Under the pieces are notes generated by a model. That model saw nothing but the letters and a program-made list of their open reading frames with translations, did not search any database and was not told the origin of the DNA. Source: a virus. Taken from it: a stretch of DNA of 37,864 nucleotides. Positions 22,235 to 30,379 of the stretch are shown here, piece by piece (position 1 is the first letter of the stretch; each line of letters opens with the position of its first letter). Location of the stretch: IMG/VR virus record IMGVR_UViG_3300003322_000882, positions 1-37,864 of that record. One strand, 5' to 3'. Both the position numbers and the translations under genes were made by a program.

Positions 22235-22257
22235 GGGCCGGGTCCGCCCGGCCCTTT
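22235..22257 (+). terminator. Perfect 8-bp hairpin with UCCG tetraloop before gp4-like gene
   Basis: GGGCCGGG (22235-22242), TCCG loop, CCCGGCCC (22247-22254), then TTT only. UCCG belongs to the very stable UNCG loop class. The short T run makes it a weak terminator or an mRNA-stabilising element. The gp4-like ATG is 14 nt downstream. Confidence 0.7.
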
Positions 22258-22270
22258 CGAATTCCTGAAC

Positions 22271-22993
22271 ATGACCACTGCCTACGACATCATCCACGGG
22301 GCGCTGCGCAAAATCGGCGCGATAGCTGTCGGCGAGACGCTCGCGCCCGAGGACAGCACTACTGGCCTCGAGCAGCTGAACGCGATGCTCGACCTCTGGA
22401 GCACCGAGCACCTGGCCGTGTTCAACAACAACGAGTACTTGCTGCAGCTTCAGGCCGGGAAATCCACGTACACGATCGGCATGGGCGGTGACTTCAACAT
22501 CGCGCGTCCCCTGCGCCTGTCCGGTGCATACACGCGTCTGCAGCCTGCGGGTCAATCGGTCGACTATCCATGCATTGAGATTGACTTCACGCGATATTCG
22601 CGGATCGGCATCAAGTCCCAGCCCGGGCCGTGGCCGAAGGTCATGTACTACGACACATCGTTTCCGCTAGCTCAACTGAACTTTTGGCCCGTCCCGTCGC
22701 AGAATGCGGAATTCCACCTGTGGGCGGACATGGTGTTTTCGCAGTTCGCGAACCTCACGGACACGCTGTCGTTGCCGCAGGGTTACATGCTCGCGCTGCA
22801 GACGAACCTGGCACTGCTGCTGGCCCCAGAGTACGGCACGCAGCCGGCGCCTGAGCTTGTCGAGATGGCGCGCGCCACGAAAAAGTCGATCAAGGCACTG
22901 AACGCCACGCCCACGGCCACCTCGACATACGATGGCGTGCTGATCAGCGACAATGCAAACGACGCGGGCTGGATCCTGACGGGGGGCTTCTGA
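22271..22993 (+). CDS. P22 gp4-like head-tail connector, 240 aa
   Basis: Starts at ATG 22271. The N-terminus MTTAYDIIHGALRKIGAIAV followed by GLEQLNAMLDLWSTE matches the gp4 (tail accessory factor) family that binds below the portal ring. YMLALQTNLALLLAPEYG is also typical of that family. It is longer than P22 gp4 (about 166) owing to an extended C-terminal part. The stop overlaps the gp10-like start (TGATG). Confidence 0.83.
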   Translation: MTTAYDIIHGALRKIGAIAVGETLAPEDSTTGLEQLNAMLDLWSTEHLAVFNNNEYLLQLQAGKSTYTIGMGGDFNIARPLRLSGAYTRLQPAGQSVDYPCIEIDFTRYSRIGIKSQPGPWPKVMYYDTSFPLAQLNFWPVPSQNAEFHLWADMVFSQFANLTDTLSLPQGYMLALQTNLALLLAPEYGTQPAPELVEMARATKKSIKALNATPTATSTYDGVLISDNANDAGWILTGGF

Positions 22994-24429
22994 TGCCCGA
23001 GTTCGCATTCGTCGGGCCGTCCTACGAGGCGGCGAACCCGCTACAAGATGCCCAGCGCCTGATCAACTGGTTCGTCGAAGTCGACCACAGCAGCGATGCC
23101 AAGGCCCCACTCGCGCTGCTGGGTGCGCCTGGATTGGTAACTGTGGCCACGGGACCCGCCGCACCGGTTCGCGCCATGTGGACGCTGCCGGGGAACGCCC
23201 GCGCGGCCGTCGTGATCGGTACCGAAGCGTACCTGTTCGACGGCGCCACGCTGACGAAAATTGGTACCCTGAGCAGCGCAACCGGGCAGGTATGGATCCG
23301 TGACAACGGCTCGGGCAACGTCGTGGCATTCGACGACGGCGCAAACATCTACACGTACAACATCGCAAGCCGGGTATGGAAACCGTTCAATACGGCTGCG
23401 CGAGGCCTTGCTTTTATTGATGGCTGGCTGACGTTCGGCAAGCCTGGAACGCAGCAGTTTTTCACGTCGCCGCTCTACTGGAATGGCTCGGATAACTTCG
23501 ACGCGACGTACTTCGCACTGAAGGACGCAGCGTCCGACAACCTCGTCATCCCGATTGAGCACAACCGGCAGCTCTGGCTGATCGGGGAACGCACGACCGA
23601 AATATGGTACGACGCCGGCAATCAATACTTCCCGTATTCGCGGCTGCAAGGCGCGATGCTGGACGTCGGCTGCCAGGCTCCGGGCAGCGTGTGCCGCACT
23701 GGCAAGGGTCTGATGTGGCTCGGGCGGTCCGAGCGTGGCGAAAACGTCATCGTCGTGTCCAAGGATTACGACTACGAGCCCGTGAGCACGCCGGCAGTGG
23801 CATACCAGATTTCGCAGTACGCGACGCTGAGCGACGCCATCGCCTTCGTCTATAGCGAAGAGGGGCATGAGTTCTACCAGATCACGTTCCCGAGCGCGGA
23901 TACGACGTGGGTGTTCGACCTGACGACCGGCCTGTGGCATCAGCGCGCGAGCTTCGATGCGGCGACCGGTCTGTTCCACCGGCACCGTGCGAACTGCTGC
24001 ATGAACCTGAACGGCAACATCTACGTCGGGGACTACCAGAACGGCATGATCTACCAGATGACCCGCAAAGCGTACGACGATGCTGGAGCGCCTCTGGTAG
24101 CTGTGCGCCGCACGCCGCACGTTTGGGACAAAGGTGAGCGCAACCGCGTGCGCCAGACGTGGATGCAGATCGAATTCACGCCCGGTCAGGGCCTGACGAT
24201 GGGTCAAGGCAGCGACCCGCAGATCATGATGCGCATGTCGAACGACGGTGGCTTCACCTGGGGCAATGAGCACTGGGCGAGCATCGGCCAGATTGGCGAG
24301 TTCGGTCGGCGCGCCATCTACCGCCGCCTGGGGATGGCGCGCGACCGAGTGTACGAAGTCCGCATTTCCGACCCGGTACCGCGCGATGTCGTCGGCGCGA
24401 CGTTGATAGGCATGGGGACGCGAGCATGA
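22993..24429 (+). CDS. P22 gp10-like tail hub / DNA stabilisation protein, 478 aa
   Basis: The N-terminus (FAFVGPSYEAANPLQDAQRL, then INWFVE) is the signature of gp10-type packaged-DNA stabilisation proteins, and the length matches (about 472). The body is a series of beta blades (VWIRDNGSGNVVAFDDGANI, TTEIWYDAGNQYFPYSRLQG, GNIYVGDYQNGMIYQM) that in P22 form the tail hub binding gp4 and the spikes. It ends overlapping the next start (ATGA). Confidence 0.88.
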   Translation: MPEFAFVGPSYEAANPLQDAQRLINWFVEVDHSSDAKAPLALLGAPGLVTVATGPAAPVRAMWTLPGNARAAVVIGTEAYLFDGATLTKIGTLSSATGQVWIRDNGSGNVVAFDDGANIYTYNIASRVWKPFNTAARGLAFIDGWLTFGKPGTQQFFTSPLYWNGSDNFDATYFALKDAASDNLVIPIEHNRQLWLIGERTTEIWYDAGNQYFPYSRLQGAMLDVGCQAPGSVCRTGKGLMWLGRSERGENVIVVSKDYDYEPVSTPAVAYQISQYATLSDAIAFVYSEEGHEFYQITFPSADTTWVFDLTTGLWHQRASFDAATGLFHRHRANCCMNLNGNIYVGDYQNGMIYQMTRKAYDDAGAPLVAVRRTPHVWDKGERNRVRQTWMQIEFTPGQGLTMGQGSDPQIMMRMSNDGGFTWGNEHWASIGQIGEFGRRAIYRRLGMARDRVYEVRISDPVPRDVVGATLIGMGTRA

Positions 24430-25016
24430 GCCAGATTCCACCGTTCACCGTCGCACCTATCGATCCGAAGACGGGCCGCTGGAATCGCGATTGGTGGCTG
24501 TTCCTGAACAACATGTGGACGCAGGCCGGAGGCACGAGCGACGTTACTGATGCCGAGGTGATGGGAATGTCGCGCGGACGGCGCGGCTCCCTCCGTTCGG
24601 TGCCTGAGCTGGCTTCGCCGCGCGCGCCGCGCCCGCGCAGGGGCGATGAGGCCGTACCGCCCCGTCATTCGCTGCCGCGCTTACAGCTGACGAAAGAGAC
24701 GTACAAGCCGCTCACGCTGATACGGCTGTATGTCGGGCTGGCGGCTGATATCCCGGCCGGCTGGCAGCTTGCGGACGGCACGAACACCACGCCGAACATG
24801 AAGGACCTGTTCGTCGTCGGCGCTGGCAACTTATACACGCAGGGCACGACGGGCGGCTCGACGACGATCTCCGCCACGACGACCGCTGTCGCAAGCGGCA
24901 CGGGGACAACGGTCGTCAACGGAATCAATGCTCCCTATCGGCAGCCGTACTACGCCGTGGCCTACATCATCAACACGAGGACCGTCACTATCGTGACGGA
25001 CGCGAAACTGAGGTAA
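24426..25016 (+). CDS. Tail tip/collar-domain protein in needle position, 196 aa
   Basis: It sits where P22 has the gp26 needle. The N-terminus (APIDPKTGRWNRDWWLFLNN) is an adaptor pattern of short-tail fibres. Residues 48-92 are an unusual Arg/Pro-rich segment (SRGRRGSLRSVPELASPRAP). The C-terminal half (GWQLADGTNTTPNMKDLFVV) is a phage tail-collar domain. No long trimeric coiled coil like gp26 is seen, so a plug of different build is likely. It may close the tail or act as a small fibre. Confidence 0.68.
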   Translation: MSQIPPFTVAPIDPKTGRWNRDWWLFLNNMWTQAGGTSDVTDAEVMGMSRGRRGSLRSVPELASPRAPRPRRGDEAVPPRHSLPRLQLTKETYKPLTLIRLYVGLAADIPAGWQLADGTNTTPNMKDLFVVGAGNLYTQGTTGGSTTISATTTAVASGTGTTVVNGINAPYRQPYYAVAYIINTRTVTIVTDAKLR

Positions 25017-25019
25017 TCC

Positions 25020-25361
25020 ATGTCCATCACCTATCAGCGCTTCTTCGCGCCCCAGCAAGTTCCGGCAGCAGACACCGCAATCTACACGGTTCCGTCGACG
25101 CCGACGCAGACGGTATTGAAGTCGATGCGGGTACGTCTGGCGAACACCACGGCGGCGGCCGCCTCGGTAACGCTGTATGCAGCTATCGGCGCGGCCGCGG
25201 GCACTGCCGCGAACACCTGTCTGCCCGCCGTGTCGATCGGCGCGAACGACTACCTCGACGTCGATGTGCCCGACTTGGCTGCCGGTGACACGCTGCGCGC
25301 GCTGGGCGGTACGGCGAACGCCATCACGATCACGCAACTCGACGGCTACCTGAAGGCCTGA
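25020..25361 (+). CDS. Small virion protein candidate, 113 aa
   Basis: GAGG, overlapping the previous stop, serves ATG 25020. The beta-rich sequence (VLKSMRVRLANTTAAAASVT; GANDYLDVDVPDLAAGDTLR) resembles small virion or fibre-associated proteins with an immunoglobulin-like sandwich. The stop overlaps the next start (TGATG). Its exact place in the particle is unknown. Confidence 0.65.
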   Translation: MSITYQRFFAPQQVPAADTAIYTVPSTPTQTVLKSMRVRLANTTAAAASVTLYAAIGAAAGTAANTCLPAVSIGANDYLDVDVPDLAAGDTLRALGGTANAITITQLDGYLKA

Positions 25362-25747
25362 TGAAAACGCGTCTCGACATGTGCGCCGAGCTGCTCCGCG
25401 CGCTTGACGACAGAGTCCCGACGATGACGGCCGCGCAGCTCGAACAGCAGCTGGGCGATTGGTCGCTCGTCGACGTGGGCGGCGCTGTCGTAATGATCCG
25501 CGGCGCCGAGATGCATGTCGGCGCGGTGCCTGAGGCGCGTGGGCGCTGGTTCGGCCGGCGAGCCGTGGCTGTCCTGGCGCACGCGCTCGCGCAGCACGGC
25601 CGCATCGAGACGCTCGTGCAGAAGGATCACGCTCCCGGGCATGCGTTTGCGCAGCGCCTGGGCTTCGAACAAGTCGGCGAAAGCGGGGCCGCGATCCGCT
25701 ACGAACTGAGGAAATTACGACATGCGAAACCATACCGCATTGCTTGA
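25361..25747 (+). CDS. GNAT-like protein in gp14 position, 128 aa
   Basis: ATG 25361 overlaps the previous stop. The region MHVGAVPEARGRWFGRRAVA is followed by a helix, IETLVQKDHAPGHAFAQRLG and FEQVGESG. This matches the second half of the GNAT acetyltransferase fold, including the typical final N/HxxxxxFxxxxGF element. In P22-like phages small GNAT-fold proteins (DUF2824-type) occupy the gp14 position, so it may be a virion assembly factor rather than an active enzyme. The acetyl-CoA loop (RGRWFGRRA) is partly kept. Confidence 0.72.
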   Translation: MKTRLDMCAELLRALDDRVPTMTAAQLEQQLGDWSLVDVGGAVVMIRGAEMHVGAVPEARGRWFGRRAVAVLAHALAQHGRIETLVQKDHAPGHAFAQRLGFEQVGESGAAIRYELRKLRHAKPYRIA

Positions 25748-26540
25748 CCATCCCGTCGGCTTCGCCGTGCGCGACAGGCGCCACTTCGACCCGGTGACGG
25801 CACTCGTGGCCGGCGGCGCCACGCTGCTCGGCGCGAAAATGACCAGTGACGCATCGAAGGACGCGGCCCAAACCGGAGCGGACGCATCACATTACGCGGC
25901 AGACCTGCAGGACCGGAACCTGCAGCAGACGCGCCAAAGCTTGCAACCGTTCATCGATACCGGTTACGGCGCGAACGTCTCGCTCAAGAACATGCTGGGC
26001 ATCGGTAACGTCATCGACAGCGGCACATACGGCGCGCTGGTGAAACCATTCGACGCGCAGACCTTCGAGCAATACAAGGACCCGGGCTATAACTTCCAAC
26101 TGCAGCAAGGCCAGCAGGCACTGCAAAACAGTCAAGCAGCGAAGGATGGCGTGCTGTCTGGCGCCGCGCTCAAGGACCTGATCGGCTTCAATCAGGGCAT
26201 GGCGAATACGGCATACCAGAATGCATTCAGCCGTTACATGAGCCAGAACGACGCGACGTATAACCGTCTTTCGAGCCTGCTGGGTATTGGCGAGAACGCG
26301 GCGGCCGGGGTCGGCAACACTGGCGCTCAGGTCACGTCGAATATTGCGAATACACTCACCTCCGGTGCAAACGCTCAGGCGGCCGGCATTGTCGGCTCGG
26401 CGAACGCAATCAATGGTGGCATCAACAATGCCGCCGGCTACTACGCACTGAGCAATATGCTCGGGGGCAGCGGGAAATCCGGGCAGTTCACGGGCTCAAG
26501 CATGGCGACGCTGGGTGACGGCATGTGGGGAGGTGTGTGA
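25722..26540 (+). CDS. Ejection protein, P22 gp7-like position, 272 aa
   Basis: Begins at ATG 25722 within the end of the GNAT-like gene, with GAGGAAATTACG upstream. A hydrophobic segment (VTALVAGGATLLGAKM) is followed by Gln/Asn/Ala-rich helices (QQTRQSLQPFIDTGYGANVS, FQLQQGQQALQNSQAAKDGV) and a Gly-rich tail. This is typical of DNA-transfer proteins that are ejected into the host envelope. Position and size (P22 gp7 about 229) agree. Confidence 0.75.
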   Translation: MRNHTALLDHPVGFAVRDRRHFDPVTALVAGGATLLGAKMTSDASKDAAQTGADASHYAADLQDRNLQQTRQSLQPFIDTGYGANVSLKNMLGIGNVIDSGTYGALVKPFDAQTFEQYKDPGYNFQLQQGQQALQNSQAAKDGVLSGAALKDLIGFNQGMANTAYQNAFSRYMSQNDATYNRLSSLLGIGENAAAGVGNTGAQVTSNIANTLTSGANAQAAGIVGSANAINGGINNAAGYYALSNMLGGSGKSGQFTGSSMATLGDGMWGGV

Positions 26541-28012
26541 TGGCGCTCGATCCAACTATCGCGCTCCAGGCGCAAGCCCCAAGCTTCGACACCGCGCTCA
26601 AGCCTGTCGCGTCTCTGCTCGGCATTGCGGGCGCGCAGCAGCAGCTGCAGACCGGCCGCCTCCAGCAGACGCAGCTGCAAGGCCAGCTCCAGGAGCGTGA
26701 GAACCTGTCGAAAATCGACTGGAACAAATTTCGCGACCAGGACGGCAACCTCGATCCGATCGCCGCAGGCAACGCCGCGCTCCAGGCCGCGCCAGCCTTC
26801 TACGGCCCCGCCTTGGCGAAGCAGTTAAACGAGGTCGCGAAGGACTCGATCACGATCAAGCAGGGGCTGCAGAACCTGAATAAGTCGCAGCGCGAGGACA
26901 TCGGCGCCGGCCTTGGCGCACTGTCGATGGATCCGCAGATCTCCCCGGGCAAGGTGCTCGACTGGGCATCGCAATACAGCCAACAGAACCCGGGCGCCGC
27001 GCCGCTGCTGTCGACTGCGTTGAAGCACGCGCCAAAGACCGACGACCCCAAGAAATGGCAGCAGTGGCTGATCACCAGCCGCAACAGCGTGATCGCTCCG
27101 TCGTCGCAGACCACGAACACGACGACCGTCAATGACGGCGCCGCCACGCACGTGCTCCAGTCGAGCCCGTACCAGCCAGGCGCCGTGCAGGACGTCGGCC
27201 AGATCGCCAACCAGGTCGCCCCGATGCAGCGCGAGGAGATCCAATCGGATGCGCTGAACAATCGCTACATCGTGCAGCGCGGCGCAAATGGGGCGATCCT
27301 CAACACGCGGCCTGTTCCCGGCAGCTACAACGCCGTCACGAGCGCACCTGGTGCTGGCCCGGCCATGCTTCCGCCGGGCGGCGCGGGCGCCATCGACGAC
27401 GCGCAGAAGGAAGTCACCGCGGCGCGTGCGGCCGCGAACAATGCGCCAATCATGCATGACCTGAACCGCCAGATCATCGCCGAGGCGGACAAGGGGCTGA
27501 ACACCGGTTCCCTCGGCGCGCTCACGCAGAAGATCGCCAGCGCGACAGGTTATAGCCTGGGTGGCCAAAGCGCGACGGATTACAACACGCTCGGCAAGCT
27601 GCTCGAGCGCTCGGCGCTCCAGGCAGCCCAGGGCATGGGGCCGCACACGAACGCCGGCCTCGAGGCGCAGGTGCGCGCCAACGGCTCGCTCGACTACACG
27701 CCGCAGGCCATCCGCAAGATCGCTGTGCTGAACGACGCATTGACGAGCGGTGCCGAGCATTACCGCTCTGGCCTGGAAGCCGCGCTGCAGACCTCAGGCC
27801 AGAACCCGGCGGTGAAACGCACGTTCGACCAGGACTGGGCCAAGAACTTCGACCCACGCATCATGCGCCTGGAGAACGCAGCGGCGGCTGGCGACCAGAA
27901 GGAAATCGCTGACGTGATGAAGGAGCTCGGCGGCCCCAATTCCAAGGCCGTGCGTGACTTGCGCACGAAGGCGGCCAATCTGCAAACGCTGATCTCGAAA
28001 GGGCATCTGTGA
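26540..28012 (+). CDS. Ejection protein, P22 gp20-like position, 490 aa
   Basis: TGATG coupling at 26540 with GGGGAGG upstream. The protein is Gln- and Ala-rich, with long predicted helices (AQQQLQTGRLQQTQLQGQLQ; VTAARAAANNAPIMHDLNRQ) and no enzymatic motif. Size is close to P22 gp20 (471). It probably forms part of the trans-envelope conduit for DNA delivery together with its two neighbours. Confidence 0.75.
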   Translation: MALDPTIALQAQAPSFDTALKPVASLLGIAGAQQQLQTGRLQQTQLQGQLQERENLSKIDWNKFRDQDGNLDPIAAGNAALQAAPAFYGPALAKQLNEVAKDSITIKQGLQNLNKSQREDIGAGLGALSMDPQISPGKVLDWASQYSQQNPGAAPLLSTALKHAPKTDDPKKWQQWLITSRNSVIAPSSQTTNTTTVNDGAATHVLQSSPYQPGAVQDVGQIANQVAPMQREEIQSDALNNRYIVQRGANGAILNTRPVPGSYNAVTSAPGAGPAMLPPGGAGAIDDAQKEVTAARAAANNAPIMHDLNRQIIAEADKGLNTGSLGALTQKIASATGYSLGGQSATDYNTLGKLLERSALQAAQGMGPHTNAGLEAQVRANGSLDYTPQAIRKIAVLNDALTSGAEHYRSGLEAALQTSGQNPAVKRTFDQDWAKNFDPRIMRLENAAAAGDQKEIADVMKELGGPNSKAVRDLRTKAANLQTLISKGHL

Positions 28013-30147
28013 TGGCTGGCCCGCTCGATAACGCGCTGTCGATCCTCGGCGGCGGCCAGGATGCGCCGTCCCCCGCCGCGCGCTCCAACACTGCCGCGCT
28101 GAGCTACCTCAACGACCCGAAGAACCGCGCCGCGATCATGGCCGACGCCGACCACATCGCGGCCATGCGGCCAGACGCTGCCGGTACACCCTCGCCTCCC
28201 GCGTCGGCGCCGACCGACGGGCCGCTATCCGGCGCGCTCGCGATCCTGGGCAGCGCCGCGCAACCGGCTCGCGCCGCAAATGCTGCTCCCGCCGCGGCGG
28301 CCGAGCCTAGCGTGTGGGAGAAAGTCAAAGGCGCGGGCGAAGCCGCCCTGCACTTCGCGTCATCCATCCCGGCCACGATCCCGGCTTCCGTCGCGGCCGT
28401 GTCGCAGATCGTGCGCGGGGATGAGAAATATGGTACTCAAGAGCAGGTCCGCGCCGCCGCCCAGCGCTTCGGCCGGGCCATGGACGACTTCTCGTACACG
28501 CCGCGCACGCAGCTCGGCCAGCAGTACGCACAGGACGTCGGCGAAGCACTCGAGCGCACTGGCGTTCAAGGGTTGCCGGTTCCGGTGCTGAATGAGGCTG
28601 GCGCAGCTCTGCGTCCTGCTGTGTCGGTAGTCACCGGTGGCGCGCGTGCTGGAGCCGCAGCTACGGTCGACGCAATCGGCGCGCGGACGGGCCGCGCAGG
28701 CCAGACCGGCGCGGCTGACGCTTCGATTCCGGCCGCTGCTACACCGAAGCCGCGTATCAAGCTCAACGTCGACGGCACGACCACGCCGATCACGCCCACT
28801 TCGGATGCTGCGCCAGGCAGTGCCGGCGGCGCAACGCGCGCGAGCGCGGCAACCGTAGCCGATGGCCCGCTCCCGGCCGCCGAGCAGGCGCGCCGCGCGC
28901 AGGTGCTGCGCGACGTTGGAATCCAGGATGCACGCCGCAGCGTGATCACCGGCGACCGCAAAAGTGGTGCCACGGATTTCCAGACGTCTCGCCTGGACAG
29001 CCCGGCAGGCCGCCTGCTGGCGTCCAAGTTCGACGAGGAGCGTGCCGCGCTGGAAAATCACGCGGACTCGCTCGTGCGCGGCAGCGGCGGCACTATCGGC
29101 ACGGACCAGTCAGCGCTGTTCGCGCGCGGGAACACGGTCATCTCCCCATTGGACTCCCTCAAACAGTGGTTTGACGACCGCGCGAGCGCGCTTTACCGTG
29201 CCGCCGATGAGCAATCCCAGGGCGTGCCGACATCGCTGGACCGCTTCCGTTCGCTGCTGGCAGACGACTCCGAGATGACGAACTCCGACCGCGTGCACCT
29301 GCGCAGCGCCGTGAACGCATATGCGAAGAAGCTGGGCATTCTGGGCGACCAAGGGGCACTGCAGGGCAACGCGCAGCAGGCAGAGACCATCCGCAAATTC
29401 CTGGGCGAGAACTGGTCGCCCGCAAACGGCAAGTTCGTCGCCAAGCTGAAGGACGCGCTCGACGAGGACGTGATGTCGGCGGCCGGCGGCGATCTGTATG
29501 GGCAGGCGCGTCAGATGTGGGCGCTGCGCAAGCAAACGCTGGACAACCCTAACGGTATCGCGAAGATCATGGACGCATCCGGGCCCGAGGGCATCAACCG
29601 CGCGGTGCCGGTCGAGAAGATCCCTGACGCCCTGGCCGGCATGCCCGTTAAGCAGTTCGGGCACGTGGTCGACACGCTGAAGAATCTTCCGCCCGAGTTG
29701 GCCGACCAGGGGCAGGCCGCGCTGGCGGAGATCAAGGCACAGTTCGCCAACAAGGTGCTCGACGCCGGACGCTCGACGAAGGGGCAATGGAACCAGAAGG
29801 CCGTGCGCGCCTACCTTGCGAACAACGGGGAGCGGATGCAGCAGGTGTTCACGCCCGAAGAAATGGGGAAGTTCCGCACGCTGCTCGATGCCGGCGACAT
29901 TCTAGCCACCGACCAGAGCTACCCGGGCGCCGCCGCGCAGAAACACAACTTGCTGCGCCACGGGACCATGGCAGCGATCAAGAGCGGGAGTGCGTCTGCT
30001 GGTGCAGCCCTCGGCGGCCCGGTTGGTGCGATGGTGGGCGCAGCAGTCGGAGAAAAGGCGGCTGGCGCGCTCGGCGACGCGGCGGCGCTGAAGGCCGCCC
30101 AGAAACGGCTAATCCCGGTCAGCAGTCTGCTCAGCGGCGGGCAGTAG
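28012..30147 (+). CDS. Ejection protein, P22 gp16-like position, 711 aa
   Basis: TGATG coupling at 28012. The N-terminal 110 residues are Ala/Pro-rich. A helical region (VKGAGEAALHFASSIPATIP, then PASVAAVSQIVRGDEKYG) comes next, then a long helical body. Near the C-terminus is a Gly/Ala membrane-like zipper (GSASAGAALGGPVGAMVGAA). Large ejected proteins such as gp16 (609) insert into the inner membrane, fitting this tail. No lysozyme motif is seen. Confidence 0.75.
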   Translation: MAGPLDNALSILGGGQDAPSPAARSNTAALSYLNDPKNRAAIMADADHIAAMRPDAAGTPSPPASAPTDGPLSGALAILGSAAQPARAANAAPAAAAEPSVWEKVKGAGEAALHFASSIPATIPASVAAVSQIVRGDEKYGTQEQVRAAAQRFGRAMDDFSYTPRTQLGQQYAQDVGEALERTGVQGLPVPVLNEAGAALRPAVSVVTGGARAGAAATVDAIGARTGRAGQTGAADASIPAAATPKPRIKLNVDGTTTPITPTSDAAPGSAGGATRASAATVADGPLPAAEQARRAQVLRDVGIQDARRSVITGDRKSGATDFQTSRLDSPAGRLLASKFDEERAALENHADSLVRGSGGTIGTDQSALFARGNTVISPLDSLKQWFDDRASALYRAADEQSQGVPTSLDRFRSLLADDSEMTNSDRVHLRSAVNAYAKKLGILGDQGALQGNAQQAETIRKFLGENWSPANGKFVAKLKDALDEDVMSAAGGDLYGQARQMWALRKQTLDNPNGIAKIMDASGPEGINRAVPVEKIPDALAGMPVKQFGHVVDTLKNLPPELADQGQAALAEIKAQFANKVLDAGRSTKGQWNQKAVRAYLANNGERMQQVFTPEEMGKFRTLLDAGDILATDQSYPGAAAQKHNLLRHGTMAAIKSGSASAGAALGGPVGAMVGAAVGEKAAGALGDAAALKAAQKRLIPVSSLLSGGQ

Positions 30148-30294
30148 TTCCCAGTCGACGCGGATTGGGGCGTCGTCGTTGGGCACTACCGCCAGGGCAG
30201 CGCCGGATGGAGCCGACACGGATCTCGATGCTCCGACGCCACGGAACACCTCGATCAAGAAATAGACGACAAACCACAGCACAAGAAGGGCCAT
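30109..30294 (-). CDS. Small membrane protein against the late operon (immI position), 61 aa
   Basis: ATG 30294 with GGGAA upstream opens a minus-strand frame starting MALLVLWFVVYFLIEVFRGV, a single transmembrane helix, then a polar tail of about 40 residues. Codon usage is compatible with phage genes. It overlaps the end of the gp16-like gene by 39 bp on the opposite strand. In P22 the gap between gene 16 and the tailspike holds the immI region with SieA, a membrane superinfection-exclusion protein. Same position and topology suggest a similar job, but no sequence likeness to SieA is claimed. No clear promoter was found. Confidence 0.45.
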   Translation of the reverse strand: MALLVLWFVVYFLIEVFRGVGASRSVSAPSGAALAVVPNDDAPIRVDWELLPAAEQTADRD

Positions 30295-30310
30295 AACTGG
30301 TTCCCGAAGT

Positions 30311-30362
30311 AAGCCGCCTCGTGCGGCTTTTCTTTTTCCAGCACCCCAAGAGGTGCTTTTTT
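30311..30362 (+). terminator. Tandem terminators before the tailspike
   Basis: The first hairpin pairs AAGCCGC (30311-30317) with GCGGCTT (30323-30329), followed by a T-rich run to 30337. The second pairs AGCACC (30340-30345) with GGTGCT (30352-30357), followed by six T. The spike ATG is 17 nt beyond. Both have A-rich left flanks, so they may also act on minus-strand transcripts. Confidence 0.87.
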
Positions 30363-30379
30363 ACGTCCAGAGGATAAAC

